NCBI RefSeq assembly: GCF_023169945.1
Contig: NZ_AP025591.1
Span: 3,220,481-3,284,480, forward strand
DNA: 64,000 nucleotides
Direction: 5' to 3'
From: Anaeromyxobacter oryzae
GTDB taxonomy: Bacteria > Myxococcota > Myxococcia > Myxococcales > Anaeromyxobacteraceae
Shown here: in pieces, positions 26,701 through 33,986 of the stretch
Position numbering within the stretch: position 1 is the first letter of the stretch
Layout: every line of letters starts with the position of its first letter
The notes under the pieces: generated by a model
Seen by the model: the letters and a program-made list of their open reading frames with translations, nothing else
Told to the model about the DNA's origin: nothing
Databases searched by the model: none
Program-made: the position numbers and the translations under genes

Positions 26701-27487
26701 GAAGGCGGGAGGCGAGACGATCTGGCTCGATCCGTCGCCGCGCCTCAGCCCGTTCGGCGCGATCCCCGACACCGCGACCGGCTGCGAGGCGCTCGTGCTC
26801 CCGGAGCCGGGCGACGCGGTGGAGGTCGATCGCACACCCGAGCAGGCGGCGTCGCCCGAGGACCGCATCCTGACCTTGCGGATCGTGCTCGCGGAGGACG
26901 GCAGCGCGACGGTGACCGGCGCCGACCGCTACACCGGCGCCGCCGGCGGCGCGCTGAAGGGCGCGCTCGAGCGGCTCGACGCGACCGAGCGGCGGCAGGC
27001 CGTGGAGGGGATCCTCGGCCGGATGTTCCGCGGGATCTCGGTGACGCGCGTCGAGGTCACCGGAGAGGACGACCCGGAGGCGCCCGGCGAGATCCGCTTC
27101 GAGGGCCGGGCGCCGGACGTGTCGCGCGCCGCGGACGGTGGCCGGGTGCTCGAGTCGTCCATCTTCCCGGCGCGGCTCGGCGCGCGGTACGTCCAGGTGG
27201 CGCGCCGCCGGACGCCGCTCCTGCTGCCGGAGCCGGACCGCGCGACGCAGCGGATCGAGATCGTCGCGCCGCCGGGCCTCTTGCCCCACGCCGGACCGGC
27301 GTCGAAGATCGAGACGCCGTTCGGCCGCTTCACCCGCGAGGAGCGGGTGAAGGGGAGCACGCTCGTCCGCGAGGAGCGCCTCGAGCTGGCGCGCGGCCGC
27401 ATCCCCCCGGAGCGGTACCTCGACTTCGCGCACTTCGCGCGGGAGGTGGACGAGGCGCAGGATCGCCCGGTGGTTCTCTCGCGCTGA
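23774..27487 (+). CDS. transglutaminase-like lipoprotein lacking catalytic residues, paralogue of upstream gene
   Basis: A 1237-residue lipoprotein (signal peptide ending AAALGC, Cys24) with the same order of parts as its neighbour: an N-terminal helical segment, a sandwich region starting WSLSGPYAVHH, TPR-like helices, a DUF3857-like part near 670-850 and a transglutaminase fold near 860-1010. Aligning on the shared AMGI helix, the catalytic Cys is replaced (GRGSRLVVLKA where the other has GDCKDKASLMHA) and the His position reads TSLLRV. Only the Asp in IWLDPS remains. It is therefore predicted to have no transglutaminase or protease activity and may be a partner, regulator or anchor for the upstream enzyme. 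Translational coupling supports joint function. Confidence 0.85.
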   Translation: MIALQRPALRRSAAVLLIAAALGCAGVRGGARGVSRALETNDYAAAEASARATTLATKRGTVDAPSHVVAALLARRALDGDLEVRHLAAAVEAAPADPAALVALRRLAELAETAPARATEVDAAVAPLLAAGRLQGLAAYRARVARATAAEVQGDHALAARLRAENGAVTAWSLSGPYAVHHALDFDRKIPPDDGIVPETVPAAAGLPPYVTRSLPAPDGTVTLEGEPNDADLLALAADVTLAKGGRYVLTVGTQLSARVRLDGVLVHERRAFEGWPSGLFQRAVALAPGRHRLVVVVTRGTPRTGVHVALSREDGAPSDATYAAAPAGGAPAPAAKPEPGPPALAGRALAAALEPELGPVIARVLAARDAQVSDRETAKELLAEARAARPDAALVRIARADVLADDPTLDDRVARGRAEAELRDALRLDPGSAEARLRLAAQLRAAERLDDVDEVLSGLGPAASRPAAVAARARAAMDRGLAERAEGLAFEALRGGGSCDAADLAYELAGKRGDVGHEDEAAQAVARCRGGRERLASHRKKRGDPAGQLAALEPVVAARPWAIEPGLALTDALVAAGAPGRAADAVAALAAIWPRSARLQERLGDLRELAGDADAARAARARALALNGADLSLRRGLALDDGGEVLQDLAEDARAAIRAYESAPRQGGVSSTMVLDAAAVDIHPGGTATERTHQVIHVLDQQGVEQWGEVTVPPGASILTLRTLKKDGRALEPERAGSAKGTVSLTGLEPGDYVEVEWVRGDHAPRGLGGYTASPFYFQVPGSRLFRSVYAVRAPAGLGLAVDAHGMPAPDVVREGGYDVVRAERRDVPAFIPEPSAPNGTEVLPFLSVGTADSREALQRAVGDTLVDRTRPNEELRALAADIRAAAGPNATPLALVKAAYARVAKDVLGQGGGLGEDAGAALSRGRGSRLVVLKAVLSAMGIPARFALVRPFGADPARWRFPPLSLWGTSLLRVKAGGETIWLDPSPRLSPFGAIPDTATGCEALVLPEPGDAVEVDRTPEQAASPEDRILTLRIVLAEDGSATVTGADRYTGAAGGALKGALERLDATERRQAVEGILGRMFRGISVTRVEVTGEDDPEAPGEIRFEGRAPDVSRAADGGRVLESSIFPARLGARYVQVARRRTPLLLPEPDRATQRIEIVAPPGLLPHAGPASKIETPFGRFTREERVKGSTLVREERLELARGRIPPERYLDFAHFAREVDEAQDRPVVLSR

Positions 27488-27775
27488 CCCCGGGGTCGTG
27501 CCGACCCGAGCCCCCCGTCGGGGAAAACGCGTGAGATCGACGGCGGCTCCGCGCGGCCGGTCCCCCCGCGCGCCGGGCACGGCCGCTGCACATCCGGTGA
27601 TCGTGCGCTTCCTGAGCCACCTCGCCGGGAGGATCCTCCGCTGGACTCTCGTTGGTCTCGCGGAGATCACCCCCTCCGCTCCCAGCGAGGTGCTCGTCAC
27701 CGTCTCGCCGCGCGTCCGTCGACTGCCCCCGACCTCCGCGCGCCGCTCCGGCTGACGACCCCGGGGCGCACGTTC

Positions 27776-27816
27776 CCCGGAGGGCGCCCCCTTTCCCCGG
27801 GGGGGCGTCCTCCGGG
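27776..27816. terminator. strong hairpin, probable bidirectional terminator
   Basis: Arms of 16 bases (27776-27791 and 27801-27816) pair with a single mismatch around a nine-base loop. The sequence runs from CCCGGAGGG through GGCGTCC to TCCGGG. It lies between converging transcription units. There is no long T run, so termination strength is uncertain. Confidence 0.6.
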
Positions 27817-27867
27817 TCTTCCCTCGGTTCCTCGTGAGCCCGTCGAGCCACGAACCGCGGCGCGTGG

Positions 27868-27891
27868 CGCCCTTCGACGGCCCAGGGCGAC
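27868..27891. repeat. palindromic repeat family B, copy 1
   Basis: CGCCCTTCGACGG-CCCAGGGCGAC-type unit, a shortened form of the widespread repeat whose two ends read CCCTTCGAC and CAGGGCGA. It lies in the convergent intergenic space after the transglutaminase genes. Related sequence occurs at 40130 and 47062. Confidence 0.55.
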
Positions 27892-27903
27892 CGGGCAGCG
27901 CTT

Positions 27904-28518
27904 TCAACCTGCGGTCGCGGTGGCGCCCTCGTCCACGAACACCACGTCGGTGAACCCGACGGTGTAGAGCAGCGCCCGGATCGCGCGCTCGGCCGACGCG
28001 CGCGCCCGCTGCTGCAGCGCCGCGTCGCGCTCCACCTCCTGCTCGAACGCGCGCCTCGCGAGCTCGAGCAGGCGCGCGGTGTCGGCGGAGTCGAGGTTCG
28101 AGCCGATGATCTCGGTCTCTCCCGGACGGAGCGCGACCGTGGTCCGGAGCGGCGGCCGGCGGATCGTCACCGTGCGTCCGACCACGCTTACGCTCCGCGC
28201 GTCGAGCCGCTCGAGCTCGAGCGCGACGTGCGCGTCCGCGAACACGATGGCCTTGCCCCGCGGGGTCGCGAAGGTGTGCCGGAGCCAGCCCGCGACGTCG
28301 CCCCAGAGCGAGCCCGCGGGCGCCGGATCCGGCGCGAACGACACCTTCTTGTAGAGCGCGACGTCGAGCGCCTCGAGGCGCGCGACCTCGCGGATCCGCA
28401 TCACGACCGCAGGGGGGTCGGGCACCGGCGCCGCGCGCGCGGGGAGGAGCCGGAGGGCGAGGCCGAGGCCGCCGCCGACGGCGAGGCCGAACGCGACGAG
28501 CAGGACGAGGCGGCGCAT
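27904..28518 (-). CDS. DUF4230-type membrane-anchored protein
   Basis: A 204-residue protein. Residues 3-25 form a single membrane segment or uncleaved signal, and the rest would face the periplasm. The body resembles DUF4230: VARLEALDVALYKKVSF near the start, then a beta-rich part with RKAIVFADAHVALELERLDA-like and VALRPGETEIIGSNLD segments, and a C-terminal amphipathic helix. The family's function is unknown to me. It follows the TfoX-domain gene by only 9 bp and is probably the last gene of that transcript. Confidence 0.7.
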   Translation of the reverse strand: MRRLVLLVAFGLAVGGGLGLALRLLPARAAPVPDPPAVVMRIREVARLEALDVALYKKVSFAPDPAPAGSLWGDVAGWLRHTFATPRGKAIVFADAHVALELERLDARSVSVVGRTVTIRRPPLRTTVALRPGETEIIGSNLDSADTARLLELARRAFEQEVERDAALQQRARASAERAIRALLYTVGFTDVVFVDEGATATAG

Positions 28519-28527
28519 CCGGCGATG

Positions 28528-29082
28528 CTACCGCGCCTTGCGCCCGCCGCGCGCCCGCGCGCCGGGCTTCTTGCGCCGCGGGGTCGCGGTGCGTCCGCGG
28601 CGCACCTCGGCGGCGGGGCTCGCCGGCTTCGCGTGGGACTTCGACTTCCCCGGCCTCGCGGTGGTCGCGGCGGCGCCGCGCCGGGACCTCTTCGCCCCCG
28701 CCTGCGCCGCCTCCCGCGCGGCGCGCCTGGCCGCCTTCGCCGCCGCCTCGGCGGCCTTCGCGGCCTGCTTGCGGAGCGCCGCGTCGACGGCGAGCCGCGC
28801 CCACGGCAGCATCGACTCCGGCGCCTCGTGGGCGTCGTCGGGCGGGCGGTAGTAGCTCGTCTCCTGCATGGCCGCGTACACCCACATCCTGCAGCCCGCC
28901 TCCAGGAACCGCGGCCGCGTCTCCCCGTCGGTCTTGAAGAAGAGCTCGTCGTCGTCGATGAGGCCGAACATCGCGCCCCGGTGGTACAGGCCGTGGCCGC
29001 CGAACATCCGGCGGGCATCGACGCCCGGGACGAGGGAGAGCAGGTCGAGGGCATGCTCGACGAAGGTCGACGTGTTCGCCAT
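28528..29082 (-). CDS. TfoX N-terminal domain protein with histone-like basic tail
   Basis: A 184-residue protein. Residues 1-90 are a TfoX_N domain: FVEHALDLLSLV, the signature RRMFGGHGLYHRGAMFGLID, and FLEAGCRMW. From about residue 105 the chain becomes an Ala/Lys/Arg-rich tail (AKAAEAAAKAARRAAR, later RRGRTATPRRKKPG) like histone H1 or AlgP-type DNA-binding tails. TfoX (Sxy) activates competence genes with CRP in gamma-proteobacteria; stand-alone TfoX_N proteins have unclear roles. The basic tail suggests nucleic-acid binding. The start is clear: an unusually strong ribosome site GAGGAGGAGG precedes ATG. It is one of a run of minus-strand genes from hemW to DUF4230. Confidence 0.85.
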   Translation of the reverse strand: MANTSTFVEHALDLLSLVPGVDARRMFGGHGLYHRGAMFGLIDDDELFFKTDGETRPRFLEAGCRMWVYAAMQETSYYRPPDDAHEAPESMLPWARLAVDAALRKQAAKAAEAAAKAARRAAREAAQAGAKRSRRGAAATTARPGKSKSHAKPASPAAEVRRGRTATPRRKKPGARARGGRKAR

Positions 29083-29131
29083 GGAATCCTCCTCCTCTCG
29101 GACGGCGCGCCGGTGCGCGCCTTGGACCGGT

Positions 29132-29926
29132 CTAGCGCGGGCCGTCCTCCGCCGCCGCGCCGAGCCACCCGATCTCCCGCGCGGTCTCCGGCCCGATCCC
29201 GACCTCCGCGGCCGAGGCCGGCAGGCGGCCGCGACCGGGCCCGAGCGGGATCTCGCCGACCATGATCTCGGCGCGGGGCTGCGGGTAGGGCGGGACCTGA
29301 TCCGGCGCCCAGAGCCCGCCCGGCGCCACCGCGTGCCCCGCGCGGTCGTACTTGTCCGTCGCGCCGAGCGCGTGGAGCGCCTCGTGGACGACCGCGGTCG
29401 CGGCGAGGAGCGCGTCGCCTGCGATGGCGGCCCGCACGACGCCCACCTCGCCGCCGGCCGCGCCGATCCCCTCGGCGAACGGAGCCGCGGCCGGGTCGAG
29501 CACGACGTAGACGCGCACGTCGAACGCACCCGGATCCACCTCCGGCAGCGCCGCGTGAACGGCGCGCTCGGCGCGCCAGAGATCGAGCGCGTGCGCCGCG
29601 CGGGCGAGGATCGACGGCGCGGGCGCCGCGGTCGGCGGCAGCCGCGCCGGGGTCGCCGGCCCGAGCACCTCGAACCGGAGCGCCGCCCCGCCGCCACCGG
29701 CGAGCCGCGCGCGGTCGTCGGCGAGCCGCGCCGCGACGGCGGCGAGGGCGCCCGCGAGCGCGTCGACGCCGTCCCGCGGCGGCGCGCCGAGGACGAAGAC
29801 GCCCACGTCGACCGGCCGCTCCCAGGTGGTTCGCGTCCGCCGCGCCGCGCGCGTCCCGAGCGCGAACACCGCGGCCACGCCGAGCGCGGTGAGGAGCACG
29901 ACGACGCGGAGCGGCTTCGAGGGCAC
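29132..29926 (-). CDS. membrane-anchored metzincin-like zinc protease
   Basis: A 264-residue protein with an N-terminal membrane segment (residues 8-25) that would place the body in the periplasm. The key motif is HEALHALGATD, that is HExxHxxGxxD, with Asp as third zinc ligand as in snapalysins, instead of the usual His. A Met in AEIMVGE further on could form the Met-turn of metzincins. The catalytic region is in the last third. I do not recognise a named family. The gene starts with GTG 27 bp after hemW and is probably co-transcribed with it. Substrate unknown. Confidence 0.7.
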   Translation of the reverse strand: MPSKPLRVVVLLTALGVAAVFALGTRAARRTRTTWERPVDVGVFVLGAPPRDGVDALAGALAAVAARLADDRARLAGGGGAALRFEVLGPATPARLPPTAAPAPSILARAAHALDLWRAERAVHAALPEVDPGAFDVRVYVVLDPAAAPFAEGIGAAGGEVGVVRAAIAGDALLAATAVVHEALHALGATDKYDRAGHAVAPGGLWAPDQVPPYPQPRAEIMVGEIPLGPGRGRLPASAAEVGIGPETAREIGWLGAAAEDGPR

Positions 29927-29953
29927 GGCAGGGAGCGTAGCAGAGGCACCGCC

Positions 29954-31093
29954 TCACTCGAACAGCCGTTCGGCCACCGCGCTGTGCACCTCCATGCCGC
30001 GGCGCGTGAGGACGAGGCGCCCGGCGCGCCGGACCGCGAGCCGGTGGGCCACGAGCGCCTCCGCCTCGCGCGCCTGCGCCAGCGAGAGCGCCGCGAGCGG
30101 CGCGCCGCGCCGCATGCGGAGCGCGAGCATGAGCCGCTCGTTCCGCTCGGCGCCGGGAGCGATCCGATCCTCCTCCGCGGTGGGCAGCGCGCCCTCGAGC
30201 ACCGCGGCGCGCCAGCGGCCCGCGTCGCGGAGGTTCCCGTACCGGAGCGCGCCTTCCTCCCCCCGCACGCAGCCATAGGCGCCCGCGCCGAGCCCGAGGT
30301 AGCTCTCGCCTTCCCAGTAGAGCCGGTTGTGGACCGACTCGGCGCCGGCCCGGGCGAAGTTCGAGATCTCGTAGCGGCGCAGGCCGGCGCGGCGGACGGC
30401 GGCCTCGATGGCGCGGGCCTGCGCCGAGGCCTCGTCGTCGTCCGGGAGGGTGAGCCGCCCCTGCGCGCGGAGGCGGGCGAGCGGGACCTCCTCCGCGAGG
30501 ACGTCGGCGTCGAGCGTGAGCGCGTACGCGGAGACGTGGCACGCGCCGGCGCCGACGGCGCGCGTGGCGTCGGCGCGGGCGATCTCGACCGTGGAGCGGC
30601 GCGCGGCGTAGATGAGATCGACGCTGGCGTTCCCGACGACGTCCGCGGCGTCCCGGATCGCCTGCTCGGCGAGGTCCGCGCCGTGGCGGCGGCCGAGCTT
30701 CGCGAGCACGCCGGGATCGAAGGACTGCACGCCGACGGAGACGCGGTTCACGCCGGCGCGCCGCCACGCGAGGAGCCGCTCCCGGCTCGACGACTCCGGG
30801 TTCACCTCGATCGTCACCTCGGCGCCGGGCGGGATCGAGAACCGCGCCCGGAGCGCCGTCAGCACCTCGCCCACGTCGTCCGGGTCCCAGAGCGACGGGG
30901 TGCCGCCGCCGAGGTAGACGCTCCGCGCGTCGAGGCCGGAGAACGAGGGCGCGCGCAGGGCGAGCTCGGCGAGGATGGCTCGCGCGTACTCGCCGCGGGC
31001 GGGGGGCCGCTCGGTCGTCACCGCGAAGTCGCAGTACGGGCAGCGGTGCGTGCAGTAGGGGAAGTGCACGTAGATGCCGAACGGGCGCGCCAT
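29954..31093 (-). CDS. hemW: HemW-like radical SAM heme chaperone
   Basis: A 379-residue cytosolic radical SAM protein, annotated in older databases as oxygen-independent coproporphyrinogen oxidase-like and now viewed as a heme chaperone. The N-terminus has the cluster motif C-x3-C-x2-C in YCTHRCPYCDF with the HemW-type Phe after it, then VYLGGGTPS, TIEVNPES and VSVGVQSF. The C-terminus has the HemW domain including RRYEISNFARAG and HNRLYW. One oddity: where the family usually has DLIYGLPGQT, this protein has DLIYAARRST, confirmed from the bases. The start is the ATG. It diverges from the gene at 31176. Confidence 0.9.
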   Translation of the reverse strand: MARPFGIYVHFPYCTHRCPYCDFAVTTERPPARGEYARAILAELALRAPSFSGLDARSVYLGGGTPSLWDPDDVGEVLTALRARFSIPPGAEVTIEVNPESSSRERLLAWRRAGVNRVSVGVQSFDPGVLAKLGRRHGADLAEQAIRDAADVVGNASVDLIYAARRSTVEIARADATRAVGAGACHVSAYALTLDADVLAEEVPLARLRAQGRLTLPDDDEASAQARAIEAAVRRAGLRRYEISNFARAGAESVHNRLYWEGESYLGLGAGAYGCVRGEEGALRYGNLRDAGRWRAAVLEGALPTAEEDRIAPGAERNERLMLALRMRRGAPLAALSLAQAREAEALVAHRLAVRRAGRLVLTRRGMEVHSAVAERLFE

Positions 31094-31135
31094 CGCTCGA
31101 CGGTTCTAGCGCGAATGCGCCCCCTCCGCCGCGCG

Positions 31136-31162
31136 TTGACAGGGACGCGCGCCTGCCTTAAT
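31136..31162 (+). promoter_or_regulatory. promoter for the gene at 31176
   Basis: A perfect TTGACA (31136-31141) followed, after a short 15-bp spacer, by CTTAAT (4/6). The predicted transcript would have a very short leader before the ATG at 31176. It lies in the divergent space with hemW. Confidence 0.55.
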
Positions 31163-31175
31163 CCCTGCCCGCTCC

Positions 31176-31745
31176 ATGTCCGAACCGGCCGTCCGCGCGC
31201 GTCACCTGAAGCAGACCCTGACCGCCGCGCTGCGCACGCCCGCCGCCGGGGCGGTGCACCGGTTCGTGCCCGCGGCGGTGCTCGAGGAGATCGAGGCGGC
31301 GCACGGCTCCGACTGGCTCCCCATCGGCCACGACGTCGCGCTCGTGCGCGTGATCCACGGCGCGCTCGGCCCCGCCTCGCACGACAGTTTCGCGCGCGGC
31401 GTCGTGCTCGAGGCGCTCGACGGTCCGCTGCTCGGGCCGATGGCGCGGATCGTCCTCGCCGCGTTCGGGCGCGACGCGGCCGCGTGGGCGCGCCTCGTGC
31501 CGAGGGCCTGGAGCCTGGTCTTCCGCAACGGCGGCGCGTGGGAGGTCGAGCGCGGCGCCGGCGAGGTGCGGCTCCGGGTCCGAGGGCTGCCCGCCGCCTG
31601 CGTCGAGGAGCCCGTGTGGCTGGCCTCGGCCGCGAGCTCGATGGCGGCGGTGCTCGACGCGACCGGCGTCTCGGGCAGCTCGACGCTCGAGGGGTTCGAC
31701 CCGACCGCCCGCGCGGCGACGTACGCGCTCCGCTGGGCGCGCTAG
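31176..31745 (+). CDS. uncharacterised cytosolic protein, resembles TIGR02265/DUF2378 of Myxococcales
   Basis: A 189-residue soluble alpha/beta protein without signal or membrane segment. The pattern WLPIGHDVALVRVIHG, a central helix, RAWSLVFRNGGAWEVERG and a C-terminal STLEGFDPTARAATYALRW resembles the Myxococcales-restricted TIGR02265 proteins, which look like V4R/heme-NO-type ligand-binding folds. The likeness is from memory and not certain. It has a good -35 box and converges on the alpha/beta hydrolase gene: the two stop codons overlap within a CTAG. Confidence 0.55.
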   Translation: MSEPAVRARHLKQTLTAALRTPAAGAVHRFVPAAVLEEIEAAHGSDWLPIGHDVALVRVIHGALGPASHDSFARGVVLEALDGPLLGPMARIVLAAFGRDAAAWARLVPRAWSLVFRNGGAWEVERGAGEVRLRVRGLPAACVEEPVWLASAASSMAAVLDATGVSGSSTLEGFDPTARAATYALRWAR

Positions 31746-32683
31746 CCGAGCGGCCGGACGCGCGTGGCGCGGAGCAGGAGCGGCAGCACGCGGCCGCCCG
31801 TCACGAGCGCCATGTGATCGTACTGGGAACGCAGGTACACGACCGGCGCCCGCCGCTCCCGCGCGCCGAGCCGCGCCGGGATGCGGGGGTGGCTCACCAC
31901 GTTGCCGGCGCCGAGCGAGGGCAGCCACGCCTCGGTCAGGGGGGCGGTCTCCTGGCCGACGAGGAGGAGCCGCCGTCGCCCCGCCGGCGCCTGGGCGAGC
32001 CACGCCGAGAGCTCGTCCTCCCCGCGGTAGAGCCCGTCGAGCAGGACGATCTCCTCGACGCGGGGGTCGGAGAGCCAGGGGAGGACGGTCCGGATCGCCC
32101 CGGAGTGGCCGGACACGACCACGGGGCCCTCCGGCAGCCGGAGCTTCGCGCGCGCGGCGACCTCGCCGAGGAGCTCGGCGAGGTCGTTCCAGTAGACCGG
32201 CGCGCCGTTCCAGTCCGGAGCCTCGGGCGCGATGAACGCGGCGTCGAGGCCGCTCGCGCGGAACTGGCTCGCGAGGTCGTGGTCCACGAAGGCCTGGTCG
32301 ACGTTCGTGTAGTAGCCGTGGACGTACAGGACGATGCCCGCGGTCCGGCGCGCATAGCCGGGCGGGAGCCAGACGTGGATCGTGCCGCGCGCGGTGCCGA
32401 GGCGGAGGTGCCGCCCGCCCGCGTCGCGGGTCTCCTCGACGGCGCCCTCGGGCACCGGCGTGAACGGCGTCTGCGACCACGGCGCCTGGGTGCGATCGGG
32501 CTCGGGCGGCGGCACGAGTGGCGGTGGCGGCGCCGGCTCCTCCGCCGCGGGCGGCGGCGGAGGCACCTCCGGGCCGGATGGCGCCTCGAGGCGGCTCGAC
32601 GCCAGCCGGCGGTGGCCGGCGACGCAGGCGACCGCGACGAGGAGCGCGGCGGCGCCGATCGCCCGCGGGCCGGCGGCGATCAT
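31742..32683 (-). CDS. alpha/beta-hydrolase-fold lipoprotein
   Basis: A 313-residue exported protein. The N-terminus is a signal sequence with Cys20 (VAVAC), followed by a Pro/Glu-rich spacer to about residue 70. The rest is an alpha/beta hydrolase: strand plus oxyanion region VLYVHGYYTN, nucleophile elbow GHSGAIRT (Ser about 194), a candidate acid in VLLDGLY and the His in YDHMALV near residue 293. This suits a secreted esterase or peptidase, substrate unknown. It is encoded 18 bp after the next minus-strand gene and probably shares its transcript. The stop overlaps that of the convergent gene. Confidence 0.75.
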   Translation of the reverse strand: MIAAGPRAIGAAALLVAVACVAGHRRLASSRLEAPSGPEVPPPPPAAEEPAPPPPLVPPPEPDRTQAPWSQTPFTPVPEGAVEETRDAGGRHLRLGTARGTIHVWLPPGYARRTAGIVLYVHGYYTNVDQAFVDHDLASQFRASGLDAAFIAPEAPDWNGAPVYWNDLAELLGEVAARAKLRLPEGPVVVSGHSGAIRTVLPWLSDPRVEEIVLLDGLYRGEDELSAWLAQAPAGRRRLLLVGQETAPLTEAWLPSLGAGNVVSHPRIPARLGARERRAPVVYLRSQYDHMALVTGGRVLPLLLRATRVRPLG

Positions 32684-32701
32684 CGGTTCGCCCCCCTCTT
32701 G

Positions 32702-33970
32702 CTACGGCTTCCGCGTGACGAGCAGGTGATAGTGCTTCTCGCCGTCGAGGTAGCCGTAGCGGACCGGCAGCGCGCGCTTCGGCTGCGACGTCCAGAGCTT
32801 CACGAAGTCCGCGTTCGCGGTGGGCGACGCGTCCAGATAGCTCTTCTCGAACGTGCCATAGGTCTCCTGGACGAAGCCGGCCTTCCGAGCGTACGCGGGG
32901 GGGATGCCGGTCGAGTCGGAGATCATGAAGACCATCCGCTCGAGGAGGAGGTTCCGGACCTTCGAGAAGTCGCCGCGCCACAGGAGGTAGCTCGCCGCCT
33001 TCGTCATCGCGACGAAGCGGCCCTTCGACGCGAGGTGCTTCAGGATCCCCGGCTGCTTCGCGAGCGCGCCGTCGGAGAGGTCGGCGGCGACGTGGCGGTG
33101 GACGCGCGCCTGCGTCCTCGGGTCCTCGCCCTTCTTCACGAACGTGATCTCGGAGTTCGAGAACGCCGGCGAGAAGTCGGGCGACACCCACTGCCCGCGG
33201 AGGAGCTTCGCGCTCTCCTTCTCCGAGGCGGCGATCTCGGTCGCGGTGAGGTAGTGGATCGTCCCGTCCGGCTCGAACCGGAAGAACTTCAGGCTCACCG
33301 GCTCGTACCCGTGGATCGCGAGCGCCGTCATGAAGAACGCGAGCTGGCCGGGGATCTCGCCGCGCTGCCCCTTCATGAGGTTCTCGGTCTTCGAGTCGTT
33401 GGCCGTGAGCAGGCCGGCCGACGTCTGCCGGATCACCTCGAGCGAATCCGCGAGCACCTTCGGGTCCTTCACCGCGGCGAGCCGGCGCGGGTCGCCCGCG
33501 TGCTCGAGCGAGAGCGTCGTGACGTTCCGCGCGTCCGGGTAGGTGGTGAGCGCCGAGAGGAGATCGCCGCCGCCGAACGGGTAGACGACGGTCGTCGGCA
33601 GCCCGGCCGGGCGGAGCTTCGCGAGGAAGGCCGACGCCTTCGGCAGGTAGCCGTCGCGATAGGCGGCGATCTGCTTCTTCTGCTTCGCGCAGAACGCCTG
33701 GACGACCTTCGCGTCGAAGCCGGCCGGGAGCGGCGCGCCGCTGCACGAGACGACCGCGTAGAGGAGCTTCGCCTCGGCGGTGAAGTCGGCCGGCGCCTCC
33801 GCGGCCGCCGCGGGCGCGTCGTCCATCGGCGCCTCGCAGGGCTTCACGGGCTCGCACGGCGGCTCGCCGGGCGAGGCGGCGGGCGGCGGCTTCGGGTCGG
33901 CGGCGAGGGCGGGGAGCGGCAGGGAGAGCGCGGCGGCGAGCGCCGCCGCGAGGTGGGGGAGCGTGCGCAT
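32702..33970 (-). CDS. exported protein of unknown function
   Basis: A 422-residue protein with a clear cleavable signal peptide (about residues 1-23, ending LPALA). A short Pro/Cys-containing linker (CEPVKPCEAP) precedes a mixed alpha/beta body with several well-structured blocks: TTVVYPFGGGDLLSAL, VTTLSLEHAGDP, GQLAFFMTALAIHGYEP, SYLLWRGDFSKVRN and YGTFEKSYLDAS. I do not recognise the family and will not assign a function. The start was chosen at the ATG that gives the signal peptide; longer in-frame starts run into the divergent permease gene. It is the first gene of a two-gene minus-strand unit with the hydrolase. Confidence 0.7.
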   Translation of the reverse strand: MRTLPHLAAALAAALSLPLPALAADPKPPPAASPGEPPCEPVKPCEAPMDDAPAAAAEAPADFTAEAKLLYAVVSCSGAPLPAGFDAKVVQAFCAKQKKQIAAYRDGYLPKASAFLAKLRPAGLPTTVVYPFGGGDLLSALTTYPDARNVTTLSLEHAGDPRRLAAVKDPKVLADSLEVIRQTSAGLLTANDSKTENLMKGQRGEIPGQLAFFMTALAIHGYEPVSLKFFRFEPDGTIHYLTATEIAASEKESAKLLRGQWVSPDFSPAFSNSEITFVKKGEDPRTQARVHRHVAADLSDGALAKQPGILKHLASKGRFVAMTKAASYLLWRGDFSKVRNLLLERMVFMISDSTGIPPAYARKAGFVQETYGTFEKSYLDASPTANADFVKLWTSQPKRALPVRYGYLDGEKHYHLLVTRKP

Positions 33971-33986
33971 GCCGGTCTCATGTACC

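Larger units (their letters stand above)
27488..27903. other. convergent intergenic region without a gene
   Basis: About 415 bp between two converging genes. I find no open frame with a ribosome site, conserved pattern or RNA gene. It holds the strong hairpin at 27776-27816 and one copy of the second palindromic repeat family at 27868-27891. Confidence 0.7.

Noticed and set aside
27498..27755. Possible 85-codon gene in the convergent gap
   Set aside because: No ribosome site, no protein-like pattern, and the region holds repeats and a hairpin.
31742..33970. A single operon with hemW and TfoX genes
   Set aside because: The plus-strand gene at 31176 lies between, so the hydrolase unit is separate.
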